64,000 bases of DNA from Hyaloraphidium curvatum (Eukaryota > Monoblepharomycota > Hyaloraphidiomycetes > Hyaloraphidiales > Hyaloraphidiaceae), in the NCBI GenBank assembly GCA_025558095.1, contig JAIVFI010000008.1, forward strand, positions 434,001 to 498,000. Reading direction: 5' to 3'. Both the position numbers and the translations under genes were made by a program. This document shows positions 11,617 through 21,961 of the stretch, piece by piece (within the stretch, counting starts at the first letter, position 1; every line of letters starts with the position of its first letter). The notes under the pieces were generated by a model. That model was not told where the DNA came from, did no database searches, and saw only the letters and a program-made list of their open reading frames with translations.

Positions 11617-12352
11617 CGGCGCGTCACGGAGGGGAGCTTTGTGGAGAACAACAAATGGCCTCTGCTGACTTGGCGTCTGGTGTATTTCCGCTCCGGCCGG
11701 TTCCGGTCCCCCGAAACCCCAGCGGACTGTATCAATTCATCTCCATCAGATTATTCGGTCAATTGTCGGAAACAGCCCCATTGGTTGCTGATGGTGAGGG
11801 CCAAGCTTGAGGCTCCCTGCCAGTTGATCACTGATGAAAAGCGGGGGACTTCAAAGGGCGGCGGATGGAATCAGAAGTAGATGCTGTGGTGCTTCCCGTT
11901 TGCTATCCGACCTCTGATTTGTGGTGATGCAGAGTGCAGTGCTGCCGCTGGGGTGAGTCGGATCGAGCCTTTTGCCGCTGCGATCAAGCTGGCTGGCGGC
12001 AAGTGGTGCATTTCAAATCGGAGCCCAGCGCGGCCGAACCGCTAGCCACCCATCTCCCGGGCCTTCGGAACCCTCGGCAGACGCTGCGACCTTTCCGGCG
12101 TCCCTGCCAGTGAGGCCCGCGGCCGCGCGACCCCTCTCCCCGCGCGCCTGGGCTTGCCGCAGCCCGCCGATCCGCGGTCGGAGTCTCGCCACACCCCGCG
12201 GAGCACCGGCCCCGCACCGCTCTCCCTGCTCAAACGGCGCCGTCGCCGGTTCCGCACCGAGCGGCGTGCGCGCGCCAGTTGCGAGCCCCGTCTATCGGTG
12301 CACCGCCGCACCGTCTCCCTTCGGCTCCGTCTGGACATCTCCATCGCCGGCC
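11617..12352. other. Intergenic region CLU1/epimerase, no gene seen
   Basis: 736 bp between two divergent ATGs, the longest such gap in the first 40 kb. It is GC-rich; the 11.7-12.0 kb part is less GC-rich than its flanks. The frame of the downstream epimerase is open through 11972-12352, but the extension is a Pro/Arg/Ser-rich composition without homology. I see no TATA box or RNA gene. Confidence 0.4.
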
Positions 12353-13737
12353 ATGAAGGTCCTCGTTACGGGCGGCGCGGGCTTCATCGGTTCCCACACG
12401 GCCGAGGCCCTCCTCCGCCGCGGGGACGACGTCGTTATCGTCGACGAGGTCAACGACTACTATGATGTCTCGGTCAAACGGGAGAACTTGAACATAGCCT
12501 ACGATGTCGCCACGGAACAGGGCCGGAAGCTCTCGTTCTACAAAGCTGACATCTCCGACATGGCCGCCATGGATAGGATCTTTGACAAGGAGCGACCGGA
12601 CCTAATCTGCCACCTGGCGGCCCGCGCGGGCGTGCGGCCGTCCATCAAGGACCCGGAGCTGTACATCAAGGCCAACATCAACGGCACGCTGGTGATGCTG
12701 GAGATGGCCAAGAAGTACAACGTCTCCAACACCGTTTACGCCTCGTCCTCGTCGGTCTACGGCAAGAACGCCAAGGTGCCATTCGCCGAAGACGACAAGA
12801 CGGACGATCCCGTTTCGCCCTACGCCGCGACGAAGAAGGCCTGCGAGCTGCTCGCCACGACGTACAGCAACCTGTACGGCCTCAACGTCGCTGGGCTCAG
12901 GTTCTTTACCGTCTACGGCCCCCGCGGGCGTCCCGACATGGGTAGGTCTGACGTTTCTGTTTCTCATTGGCACATCTGACGTGCGGTATTCCAGCCCCGT
13001 ACATGTTCGTCGACCGGATCGCGCGCGGGATCCCGATCGACAAGTTCGGCGACGGCAGCTCGTGCCGGGACTATACCTACATCGACGACATCGTCGCGGG
13101 CATCCTCGCGGCGCTGGACAACCCGCGCAAGGCCGAGGTGTACAACCTGGGCAACAACCGCGTCGTTAGCCTAAACGAGTTCATCGCCACGATCGAGAAG
13201 GCGGTCGGCCGCAAGGCCATCATCAACCAGAAGGGGGACCAGCCGGGCGACGTGCCCATCACCTACGCGGACCTGACCAAGTCGGGCGCGATGCTCGGCT
13301 ACAACCCGAAGCACACCATCGAGGAGGGCATGGCCAAGTTCGTGGCCTGGTACTTCACCCGGGACGACCCTCGGCGGAGCGTGCAGCCCTCGCCGCCGCT
13401 CACGCCCTCGATGGCCGGCTACGACAGCGAGGACGAGGTTTCGGACTTTACCGAGGACGAAATGGACGACGGTTCGGCCATGTCGGACGTCTCGGAGGAC
13501 TATGCGGCGTCGTCTGCCAGCGAGGCGCTCAAGGGGCGCTCGGACGCGAGGTCGACCGTGTCCAACGGGTCCTACGCGACGCTGATCGCCGGGACGCCGC
13601 CTCCGGGGGCGCTGGGGCGGCATGGGGGCGCCGGTGGGCTGACTGCCGCGGACAATCTGGCGTTTGCGAAGCTGCGGGCCGCCAAACCGCAGGCGGTCAC
13701 GGTGGTGGGCGCGGCGGATGCCGCGGACGCGCAGTAG
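12353..13737 (+). CDS. UDP-glucuronate 4-epimerase (NAD-dependent SDR) with acidic C-terminal extension
   Basis: Exons 12353-12941 and 12995-13737; 443 aa. The extended-SDR fold opens at residue 1 with MKVLVTGGAGFIGSHTAEAL (NAD site) and has HLAARAGVRPSI, ASSSSVYG, the catalytic SPYAATKKACELL (Tyr-x3-Lys), GLRFFTVYGPRGRPDM and DGSSCRDYTYIDDIV. This block order is that of UDP-glucuronate/UDP-glucose 4-epimerases; RAGVRPSI and VYGPRGRPDM favour the glucuronate type of plants and bacteria, which makes UDP-galacturonate. There is no N-terminal membrane anchor, unlike plant GAE. About 110 residues beyond the usual end (from SPPLTPSMAGYDSEDEV) are acidic, Ser-rich and disordered. Confidence 0.85.
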
Positions 13738-13910
13738 CTGATGGTCGTGCTGGGTGTTGTATCTGAACCCGTGTGGAATTGCATCTGTGTGGCACTACAT
13801 CGGGGGCGAGCGACGACCGGTTTTGGGTTTTGGCGGCCGCCGAAGCGCCTCGTGGTCCAGAACCCGGAACGCCGCATCCCCTGCCCCAACGGACTCCAAC
13901 CCCCAAGCAG

Positions 13911-14107
13911 CCAAGGAGCGGCTGTTTGGGAAGGGCTGCCGCCATAGCCCGTGACCGGTGGCGATTCGCAGGCTTCCTGCGCATTCCGGACGGCGGCTGG
14001 GAAGAAGAGGACCGGGCCGCCGAATCAATCACCTAGGAGTCGCTCCGCAACCAGGGGCGGCCGGCGGCTCCATGGCCAGCGCACGGATCAGTGCCCGCTC
14101 ACACAGG
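13911..14107. repeat. 197-bp interspersed repeat, copy 1
   Basis: Nearly identical to 16295-16490, same orientation; differences are a handful of single bases (for example ATAGCCC versus ATCGCCC, GTCGCT versus GTCGTT) and one length change. It lies in the 572-bp gap between the epimerase stop and the cyclin ATG. The ends (CCAAGGAGCG... and ...GCTCACACAG) show no LTR or obvious inverted repeat. The rest of the gap shows nothing recognisable. Confidence 0.85.
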
Positions 14108-14309
14108 TAGCTATCGGAGTCGTCGGCAAGCCAGCACGCCGAGTTGCGGGCCGCTCCGATCGGCCGGGAGCGCGATGCATGCGTTGATCCATCCATTTTG
14201 GCTTCCTGGGCCCACCCACGCAATTGAATTTGACTTCGGGCGACGACGCCTTGCACTCATCGCCTCTTTCGCCAACTTCCTTCCGTCCCGGCCGCACCGA
14301 GCAGCGGCC

Positions 14310-15486
14310 ATGGACATCGACCCGCCCGCCAAGCGGAAGCGCGAGCCGGACGAGCCGGCCGCGGGGGCGGACGCCGCCGACGCCGCGCGCGGTGGCCGGC
14401 CGCCGGGGGCGCGCGGCGGCCTGCTGCGCGCGGCCGGGCTGCCGGTGTCGCCGCCCGTCGACGGCGCGAACCTCGACCTCGCAGAGGGCCTGATAGGTGG
14501 GGAGGCGCCCCCGCCGTGCCATCCCCGCTGACCCGTCCGCAGACGTGGCGTGCGACCTGCTGCACGTGCTGTTCCCAAACACCTCCGCCTTAAATGCAGC
14601 GCCCGCCGGCATCGGCGGCACCGTGGCCGACGGCCCCGCGCAGCACGCGCCGTTCCCGCTGCGCATGTTTGTGCAGGAGATGATCCGGCGCTCCTGCTCG
14701 TCGTTCGCGACATTCGAGCTCGCGCTGTTCTACCTCGTGCGCTCGGAGCCGAACATCCCCGCCGCTGTCGGCCAGCTGCAGCGCTTTGCGCCCCTGGTCG
14801 GCGACCACCTGGGCCCGCCGTCGCCGCCGGACGAGATCGACGCCGACCCCGGCGCGGAGCCGGCACGCTACCTGGCGTCGCCGCCCCTGACGCCCTCCTT
14901 CGCACTGCCGTCGCCCGGGCTCGTCGCCGCCGGCCGCCAGCCGCTCGACCGCGCCGCCGCCGTGCCGTTCGGCTCAATGACCCCCCGCCTCCGGACCGTC
15001 TCGGGCCCCGCGACGCTGTCGCAGGACCCCACCAACCTCAAACCCCTGACGCATCCGTCGCACTGTGCCCGGCGCATGCTGCTCGCCTCGCTCGTCGTCA
15101 GCTGGAAGATCCTGCATGACAAGACCTTTTCCTCGCGCGCATGGAGCAAGATCACCGGGCTGACCGCATCGGAGATCTCCAACAACGAGATGATCTTCCT
15201 CCGCGACCTGCTGCGCTGGGACATGTTCGTGGACCGCAACCTCTTCTGGAACTGGTCTTCGGAGCTGGAAAAGGCCGCGTGGGGCGCCGCGCAGATGCGC
15301 GAGGTCCGCAAGGAGAAGCGCGAGTGCCGCCCCGCGGAGCAGGCGGGGATCGTGCACCGCGCCGATGCGGACATGGACTCGATGCTCGCGCAGATCGACG
15401 ACGGCTCGGTGCGCAACTACTCGGCCTCGAACCTCGTCTACTTCCTCCCCGCTTACCGCATGACTCGGGCCGCGTCGGTCCACTAG
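14310..15486 (+). CDS. PHO80/PCL-like cyclin
   Basis: Exons 14310-14496 and 14543-15486; 376 aa. After a disordered Ala/Arg/Pro N-terminus the cyclin box shows MFVQEMIRRSCSSFATFELA, then after a Pro/Ser-rich loop of about 90 residues CARRMLLASLVVSWKILHDK, AWSKITGLTASEISNNEM and FLRDLLRWDMFVD. The motif around K-x-L-x-D-K and AWSKI-G-L...E is that of Pho80/Pcl cyclins, which bind Pho85-type CDKs in phosphate and polarity signalling. The 90-residue insertion inside the cyclin fold (about residues 150-215) is Pro-rich. A C-terminal Lys/Arg segment precedes the end. The partner kinase is not in the window. Confidence 0.85.
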
Positions 15487-15769
15487 CCACGCGGGAACCC
15501 CCTCGGACTCTTGCATGTGTGCGGCCCGGGTTTCCGGCCGCTGCACCTTGGAACTGCAATGGAACTGTGGAACTGGCAGCAGCATTAGTGGCACTCCTCG
15601 GATACTGTCTCCACCCCAGCATCGTCTGTACATAGCTTAGAGACTTAGATGTACCTTTGTGATGCGCCTCAATGGAGGCATTCTGCCATGATCTGTGTTT
15701 GATGCGGGTTGCCGTCAAGCCGTGTGTGATGGACGCCGGCGGTCACTCTATTGCGAACGGTGTACAGGC

Positions 15770-16294
15770 AGCACAGACCCATGACGGCCTCGCGGGCACT
15801 GTCGCTACTTGTGCCTTCGCACTGGCGGGACCGGCCGCCGCGCCGTCATGTGGGCGCGTTGCGGCGCGGGCGACCGCGGTAGCGGGGCGCTTTTCGTGGT
15901 CTCCCACGCCCGCTCCCCGAACAAAGCTCGCGCCGTGCGCTTTCCTCGACGTTGTTATCGTCGTCGACGCGTTTTGCACGCGTATGCTGGGACCGCGCCG
16001 TGGAGGCGCGACCACCGGCTGACGTTCACGCGCGGTGTCCTCTGGATCAATTCTCCCACGAAATCCCGCACTGGGCCTGCGGCTCCATGAACCCGCACTG
16101 AGAGTTCATTGGCTTGGCGCCCAGAATGCTGGACGTACGCGGTGGCCTGCGGTCGCGCACATGGGTCGCTTTCGGGTCAACGGCGAACCAGGGGCAGCCC
16201 ACATCTACCCCTCCCCAACGACGGAACCAAGCGGATCGCGGGCCAGCGAGCCAGCCAGGGGACCGCTGACGGAGCACTTTCATCCCTAGAAATC
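15770..16294 (+). pseudogene. Decayed tandem copy of the ERGIC-53-like lectin gene
   Basis: This stretch can be walked alongside the intact gene at 16716-17450. The signal-peptide region (ATGACGGCCTCGCGGGCACT versus ATGGCGGCCCTCGCGGCCCT), the first intron (GTCGACGCGTTTTGCACGCG versus GCGACGCGTTTTGACGCGT), the exon-2 start (GACGTTCACGCGCGGTGTCC versus GACGTTCAAGCGCCCCTTCT) and AAGCGGATCGCGGGCCAGCG all align. It has many substitutions, stops, frameshifts and a large internal deletion. Because intron sequence is kept, it arose by DNA duplication, not retrocopying. It directly abuts repeat copy 2. Weaker similarity may extend upstream to about 15640; the remainder of 15487-15770 shows nothing else. 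Confidence 0.75.
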
Positions 16295-16490
16295 CCAAGG
16301 AGCGGCTGTTTGGGAAGGGCTGCCGCCATCGCCCGTGACCGGTGGCGATTCGCAGGCTTCCTGCGCATTCCGGACGGCGGCTGGGAAGAAGAGGACCGGG
16401 CCGCCGAATCAATCACCTAGGAGTCGTTCCGCAACCAGGGGCGGCCGGCGGCTCCATGGCCAGCGCACGGATCAGTGCCCGCTCGCACAG
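16295..16490. repeat. 197-bp interspersed repeat, copy 2
   Basis: Direct copy of 13911-14107, placed immediately downstream of the lectin pseudogene and about 225 bp upstream of the intact lectin ATG. It is high identity, whereas the adjoining pseudogene is badly decayed, so this repeat is either younger or under conversion. Confidence 0.85.
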
Positions 16491-16715
16491 GCATCTATTG
16501 GATGTTCATAAACGGCCCACGGGCCGTAGTATCGCACACCTGCTGAGCTTCCGTGAAGCTTCCAGCACTAAAATGAATAGAATCCGTCTAGATTCCCGCA
16601 TCATTTTCTATAGCATAGAAACCTATTGTCTTTTGTGGTGCGCCTCAGGAGGAGTTGGGGACGCCTTCTATCCACCGTGATCGCGCGCGAAACGACTCCA
16701 GCAGCACAGACCGCG

Positions 16716-18523
16716 ATGGCGGCCCTCGCGGCCCTCGGGGCCCTTGCCGCCACGTGGGCCTTGGCGCTGGCGGGCTCGGTCGCTGCTCAGCCGTATGCGG
16801 GCGCCTCGGCGCGGGCCAGGATGGCTCAGGGGTATTCCAACGACCCGTGGTGCGTGGCCCGGCCCCCGTTCACCGAACCGAGCTGACGCCGACCGCTTCC
16901 ACGACGCCATCATCGTTGCGACGCGTTTTGACGCGTCTGCAGGGACAACGTGCCACGGAAGCACGACTACAAGCTGACGTTCAAGCGCCCCTTCTTCCTC
17001 TACAACCACTCACACGAGATCCCCCACTGGGAGGCCTACGGCTCCGTGATCCCGCACTCGGAGTTCATTCGGCTCACGCCGAGCGTGCCGAACCTGCGTG
17101 GCGGCCTGTGGTCGCGCCTGCCGAACCCGCACAAGCAGTGGCAGGTCGAGCTCGCGTTCCGCGTGGACGGCCGATCCTACATGGGCGGGGACGGGTTCGC
17201 GCTGTGGTACACGAAGGAGCGGGTGGAGGTCGGCCCGGTGTATGGAAACCGCGACGCCTGGCACGGACTGGGGGTCATCTTCGACACTTCGGACCCCACC
17301 GAGAACCGCGCGACTCCGTACATCTACGCGGTCTACAACGACGGTTCCAAGCGGATTGCGGGCCAGCGGGCGACCCAGGGATCCGTCAACGGCGCCTGTT
17401 TTCGGGACTACCGGAACCTTGGTGTCAAGACGTGGGCGCGGCTCACCTACGCGAACTCCACCTTGAGGCTGGACATCGACATGAAGGGCGGCGGGAAGCA
17501 CTACGTCGAGTGCTTTACGTCCCCCAGTTTTCCGGATCTGCCGACCAACTTCTACTTTGGGTTGACGGCGCAGACGACCGCACGCGCCGCTGATGATCAC
17601 GATATATTCGCATTTGAAACCTACGAGGCGTACCCTCCGGGATTGGATCCGAGCAAGGTTCGTCCATTTTGCCGCTTTACGAAGGAGTTGGCCTCATGGT
17701 TGTCAAATAACAGCTGCCGAAGCGGCCTTTCGAGGAGGACCACGAGAAGAAGGGCCAGGCGTTCAAGATGGATCCTGACGTGGAGAAGAGGCTGCAGGAC
17801 ATCGAGGTCCAGGACGACGAAGGAGACGGTTGGAGCGGCGACGAGGAGCCCGAGGCGCTCACGCCGCAGCTCGCCAAGACGATCCAGGAGACCCAGCTGA
17901 AGATCATCGAGAGCCTCGTGGGTTAGCGCGAATCGTTGGTGGCATTCACTGCAGCTGACACACGGTCCCAGAACGCCCTGCACAGCTTCGTCGCCGGTGC
18001 GCCGCACCTCGCGACCCGCGGGGCGCCGGCCGGCGAGGGCGGGGCCAGCGGCGGGGCGCCCAACATCAACACCGCCATCCTGGAGCACAAGATCGACGAG
18101 CTCAGCGGCAAGCTCGCGCAGACGGAGAACGAGCTGCGGCAGGTCCGCGAGCTCGTGGGTGGCAACGCGCGGAAGCTGGACGGGATCGCGTCGCGGCCCG
18201 GCGGTGGCGGGCCGCCGGCGGGCGCTGGCAACATGGCGGAGTGCCAGAGGATGCTGTCGGAGATCCAGGGCACGCTGAGGAGCATTGGGGTAGGTGCCGG
18301 CCAGCATTGGTCGGGTCACGGCGCTAACAATTGGTCCGTGCAGTCGCAGGCGAGCTCGGCGACGTCGAGGATGGACGAGCGGCACCAGCAGCTGGCGGAA
18401 AAGACTTCTTCGCTGACGTGGTACGCCACCGTGTTGGGTGTCGTGCTGTTCCAGTTCGCCCTGTCGTGGGCCTGGAGCGTCGTCAGGGGATCGAGGGCCG
18501 AGCGCGAGAAGAAGTTCATCTAG
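16716..18523 (+). CDS. L-type lectin cargo receptor (ERGIC-53/EMP47 family)
   Basis: Exons 16716-16849, 16943-17657, 17714-17917, 17972-18289, 18344-18523; 516 aa. This is a type I membrane protein that ferries glycoproteins from ER to Golgi. It has an Ala/Leu-rich signal peptide (about residues 1-25). The L-type lectin domain follows: FRVDGRSYMGGDGFALWYTK, GPVYGNRDAWHGLGVIFDT, YIYAVYNDGSKRIAGQR, CFRDYRNLGVKTWARLTY and ADDHDIFAF. Then come an acidic stretch, a coiled-coil stalk (HKIDELSGKLAQTENELRQV), one TM helix (ATVLGVVLFQFALSWAW) and the tail ending AEREKKFI. The KK-F-I end corresponds to the KKFF ER-exit/retrieval signal of ERGIC-53. A dead tandem copy lies just upstream. Confidence 0.93.
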
Positions 18524-18585
18524 CGACAAGGCTGACTGTATCTTGGAAAGAACAGATACCCCTACAAGAGCCCCTGCGGTTCGCG

Positions 18586-19422
18586 TCACACGATCTTGTG
18601 CTTGTCCCACAGCTTCGAGAAGGCTAGCCGCGAAGACCGTCAGGAGGAGGGCGTTTTGCGGTCGGGAGCGTACCCACCGAGCACACCGCTGATGAGCGCG
18701 CTCCATGCTTGAACTCGGTCCCCAAATCCGTCAGCATACAGAGCCGCATTAGGCCACACGTCCACCGAGCAAAACGCTGCGTCCGCAAGCAGTTTGTAGA
18801 GCGAGAGGTCCAGCCAGAAGCGCTTCCGCGCCAGGTCCTCCAACGCGGCGGCGCGCGACGACGACGAGTCGCCGTTCTTGCCGATGCGCGCGCTCTCGGT
18901 GGCGAGGCGCCGATCGACGGCGCGATAGTCCGCCCGGTTGCCGTTTATGTCTATCAGGATGCACGAGAACCAGAGGCGCGCCGAGATGGGCGAGAAGGTC
19001 CTGTCCCACCACTTGTCGAGGAAGCCAATCTTGGACAGGCAGCAGAAATCGTCCGAAATGTCGTTAAAGATGCACAGCACCGAGTTGAGGAAGGCGAGCC
19101 GCGCCAGCGTCCGCGGCTCGCCCTCGCCGTCCATGAGCGGGGCGGGGTCCTTGACGAAGCCCCAGAACGCCTCGAAGGACTCGACGTAGTGGCCCAGCCG
19201 CAGCACCTTGCGCGTGATCGAGAACTGCGAGATCAGCGCCTGCATGCGCGGCAGCAGCGCAGCGTTCTTTTCGCGGGCGGCGGTCGAGGCACCGAGGACC
19301 TCCAGGATTGCGACGCGCATCGCGTACTGGATCTGTTTGAGCACCTTGTCCCGGCCATCGGTGATCAGAATGATCCGTTTCAGGGACAGCAGGGCCTTTG
19401 CGGCCCGCTCCGCCGAGTCCAT
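18586..19422 (-). CDS. PEX11: Peroxisomal membrane elongation factor PEX11
   Basis: Exons (minus) 19422-18678 and 18623-18586; 260 aa. PEX11 inserts into the peroxisome membrane and drives its elongation and division. Diagnostic blocks: DGRDKVLKQIQYAMRVAI near the N-terminus, RKVLRLGHYVESFEAFWG, NSVLCIFNDISDDFCCLSKI, ARLWFSCILIDI and SLYKLLADAAFCSVDVWP, with the last exon restoring the canonical end AFSKLWDKHKIV. A Ser/Arg loop of about 20 residues precedes the last helices. It is convergent with the lectin gene (62 bp between stops) and divergent from PFKFB (105 bp between ATGs). Confidence 0.92.
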
Positions 19423-19527
19423 CGCCGGGAAAGCGGTCGGAGTTCAGGGCTGTTGATCGCGTCGGACGCGGGCCATCACACCGCTATCTGCGCGCCTGAT
19501 CCGGCCGGCCCCGTTCAACGCGTTGCA

Positions 19528-21853
19528 ATGTCGCACTCGCGGTTCTTCGACCTGCGTGCGGCCGAGTACCCGATCGCCACGCCGACGCCGTCGCCGGGGC
19601 CGCCGTCCCCGTCGTCGGCCGATGGCGCCAGCGCGCCCCGCCCGCACTCGACGGGTCCGGTCTCCGTTTCCGGCCACAGAACCCATCCTCAAGCTGCCTA
19701 TCGCACAATGCTCGCGCACCCGTCGGACCGCGCCGCCACCCCGTCGCTGCCGTCGCCGCCCACGCGCCCGGACTCGTCGGGCTCGGACTCGCCCGCCGAG
19801 CGCGACAACAAGCGCATCGCACGCGACCTGCTCGAGAAGCGCAACGAGGTCGGCCCGAAGCTCGTGATCTTCATGGTCGGCTTGCCGGCTCGCGGCAAGT
19901 CATGTGCGTACCCGATCGCCGGAGGGCCGACCAGATCGCGCTGACGCGTTCCCCCCAGACATCTGCCAGAAGCTCAAGCGCTACCTGTCGTGGATGGGCT
20001 TTCGGACAAAGGTCTTCAATGTCGGCAGCCGCCGCAGGCAGGTCGCGAAGGAGGAGATCGCGACCGCCGAGATCCTGGAGCAGGTGGAGGAGGTGCTCAA
20101 GGAGCAGGACGAGCGCAGAAGCGTCGCCAACGGCGAGCCCGCGGCCGGCCTGCCCCCACCCGCCGACCCTGCTTATGCGACCGTGGACGAGCCTGAGTCG
20201 GAGATTTCCTTCGAGCCCCTGAACCTGGACGGCGGCCGGCGCCCGTCGGCCGCGGACTCGCACCGCAGCTCGGGCCCCATCTCCCCCGGCTCGCGTCGCG
20301 CGTCGGTGGCCACCTCCGAAGGTGCCGTTTCCTCAAAGAGCGGCAAGACGCCCGTGCGCTCGCGCACAAAGTCGGGCGCCAGCATCGCCGTCCGCCACGG
20401 GACGGACAACTCGGCGCACCTCACCGCCCACCACGACGCGTCCTTCTTCGACCCCAAGAACCAGGAGGCCAACCGGAAGCGGGAGGAGATCGCCATGGAG
20501 ACCCTGGAGGAGATCCTGGAGTGGCTCAACAACGGCAACGGCAAGGTTGCCATCCACGACGCCACCAACACCACTCTCAGCCGGAGGTCAGCCGCTCATC
20601 CCTACTTGTTCCCCCTTCCAGCACTGACGCAAGGGCCCGTTCCTTAGACGCGCGCTCGTCGAGCGCGTGCGGCAGGAGGCCAACGTGCGCTACATGTTCG
20701 TCGAGTCCGTGTGCTCGGACCCCGAGATACTGGCGCAGAACGTCAAGATGAAGCTGCAGTCGCCCGATTACGTCGGGATGCCCGAGGATCAGGCCATTGC
20801 CGACTTTACCGCCCGCATGGCCAACTACGAAAAGGCGTACGAGGCGATCGGGGAGAGGGAGGAGAAGGAAGGCATCAGCTACATCAAGATCGAGAACGTC
20901 GGCAAGAAGGTGACGTCCTTCAACGTCAGCGGCTACCTTGCCGCGCAGTGCGTCCTCTACCTCATCGTGGGTGGTCTCCCGCTGCCTCGCTCCGCAGCGC
21001 TGACCCGCTGCCAAACAGAACATGCACATCAAGTCCCGCTTCATCTACCTGACCCGCCACGGCGAATCCCAGTTCAACGTCGAGGGCCGCGTCGGCGGCG
21101 ACCCGCCCCTGACCGCCGCAGGGCGACAGTACGCCGCCGCGCTGTCGCGCTTCTTCCTCAAGAACCACCCCCCGCGGGACGTCCCCATCCACGACGAGCT
21201 GCCGGGCGACGAGGGCGCCAACGTCGTGCACATCTGGACGAGCAGACTCAAGCGGACCATGGAGACGGCCGAGTTCCTGGACGACGGATACGACGTGACG
21301 CCCATGCGGCTGCTCAACGAGATCTACTCTGGGATCTGCGAGGGGATGACCTACGTGGGTGGTTGACCGCGTTCGGCGCGCGCGCGCGCTGACCCCGCGG
21401 CCGCAGGACGAGATCCAGAAGGTCTACCCGAGCGAGTTCAAGCTCCGGCAATCCAACAAGCTCATCGGCCGCTTCCCCGGGGGCGAATCCTACCTGGACG
21501 TGATCGAGCGGCTACGGCCCATCATCGTCGAGCTGGAGCGCATGAGCCAGAGCGTGCTCATCATCACGCACAACGTGATCATGCGGACGCTACTTGCCTA
21601 CTTTACGGGAATGGTGGGATAGAAATCTGTGTCCTTTGGGTGATGGTGCTGATTGCCCGTGCAGGATCTCGTGGAGATGACGAATCTGGATGTTCCTCTC
21701 CACACCCTCTACCGCCTGGAGCCCAAGCCGTACGGCGTGGTGCTGCAGAAGTTCCGATACGATCCTACGGTGGACGAATTGGTGCCGGAGGATTCCGGTC
21801 CCAGCGTGGTGTCGAACCGGCCCGCCGGGTACGAGGCCGCCAAGGTTCCCTAG
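19528..21853 (+). CDS. 6-phosphofructo-2-kinase/fructose-2,6-bisphosphatase
   Basis: Exons 19528-19903, 19959-20586, 20648-20966, 21019-21354, 21407-21613, 21665-21853; 684 aa. This bifunctional enzyme sets the level of fructose-2,6-bisphosphate, a regulator of glycolysis. The kinase half has the P-loop VIFMVGLPARGKSYICQKL, RYLSWMGFRTKVFNVG, VAIHDATNTTLSRRR and FVESVCSDPEILAQNV. The phosphatase half has IYLTRHGESQFNVEGRVGGD (phospho-His), WTSRLKRTMETAEFL, GICEGMTYDEIQKVYP, FPGGESYLDVIERL and VLIITHNVIMRTLLAYF. An N-tail of about 95 Ser/Pro-rich residues and an insertion of about 130 residues inside the kinase domain (before DASFFDPKNQEANRKREEI) are Ser/Arg-rich and look like phosphorylation-prone loops. 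Both active sites look intact. Confidence 0.95.
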
Positions 21854-21961
21854 GCCCAGAACAGACGGGAAAAGTGGAATCTATGCCGCAGAATCATCGT
21901 ACAGGGAATCAGCCCCAAGCAAACGGGGGGGGTTTCATTATGGGGAATCAGCCTCGCCGCA

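Noticed and set aside
11972-12352. N-terminal extension of the epimerase
   Set aside because: The frame is open, but the SDR fold begins exactly at the ATG at 12353 and the extension is low-complexity; no signal peptide or anchor is seen.
21371-21391. (GC)n run in the PFKFB intron as a possible regulatory or Z-DNA element
   Set aside because: Too short and expected at this GC content; it lies wholly within a normal intron.
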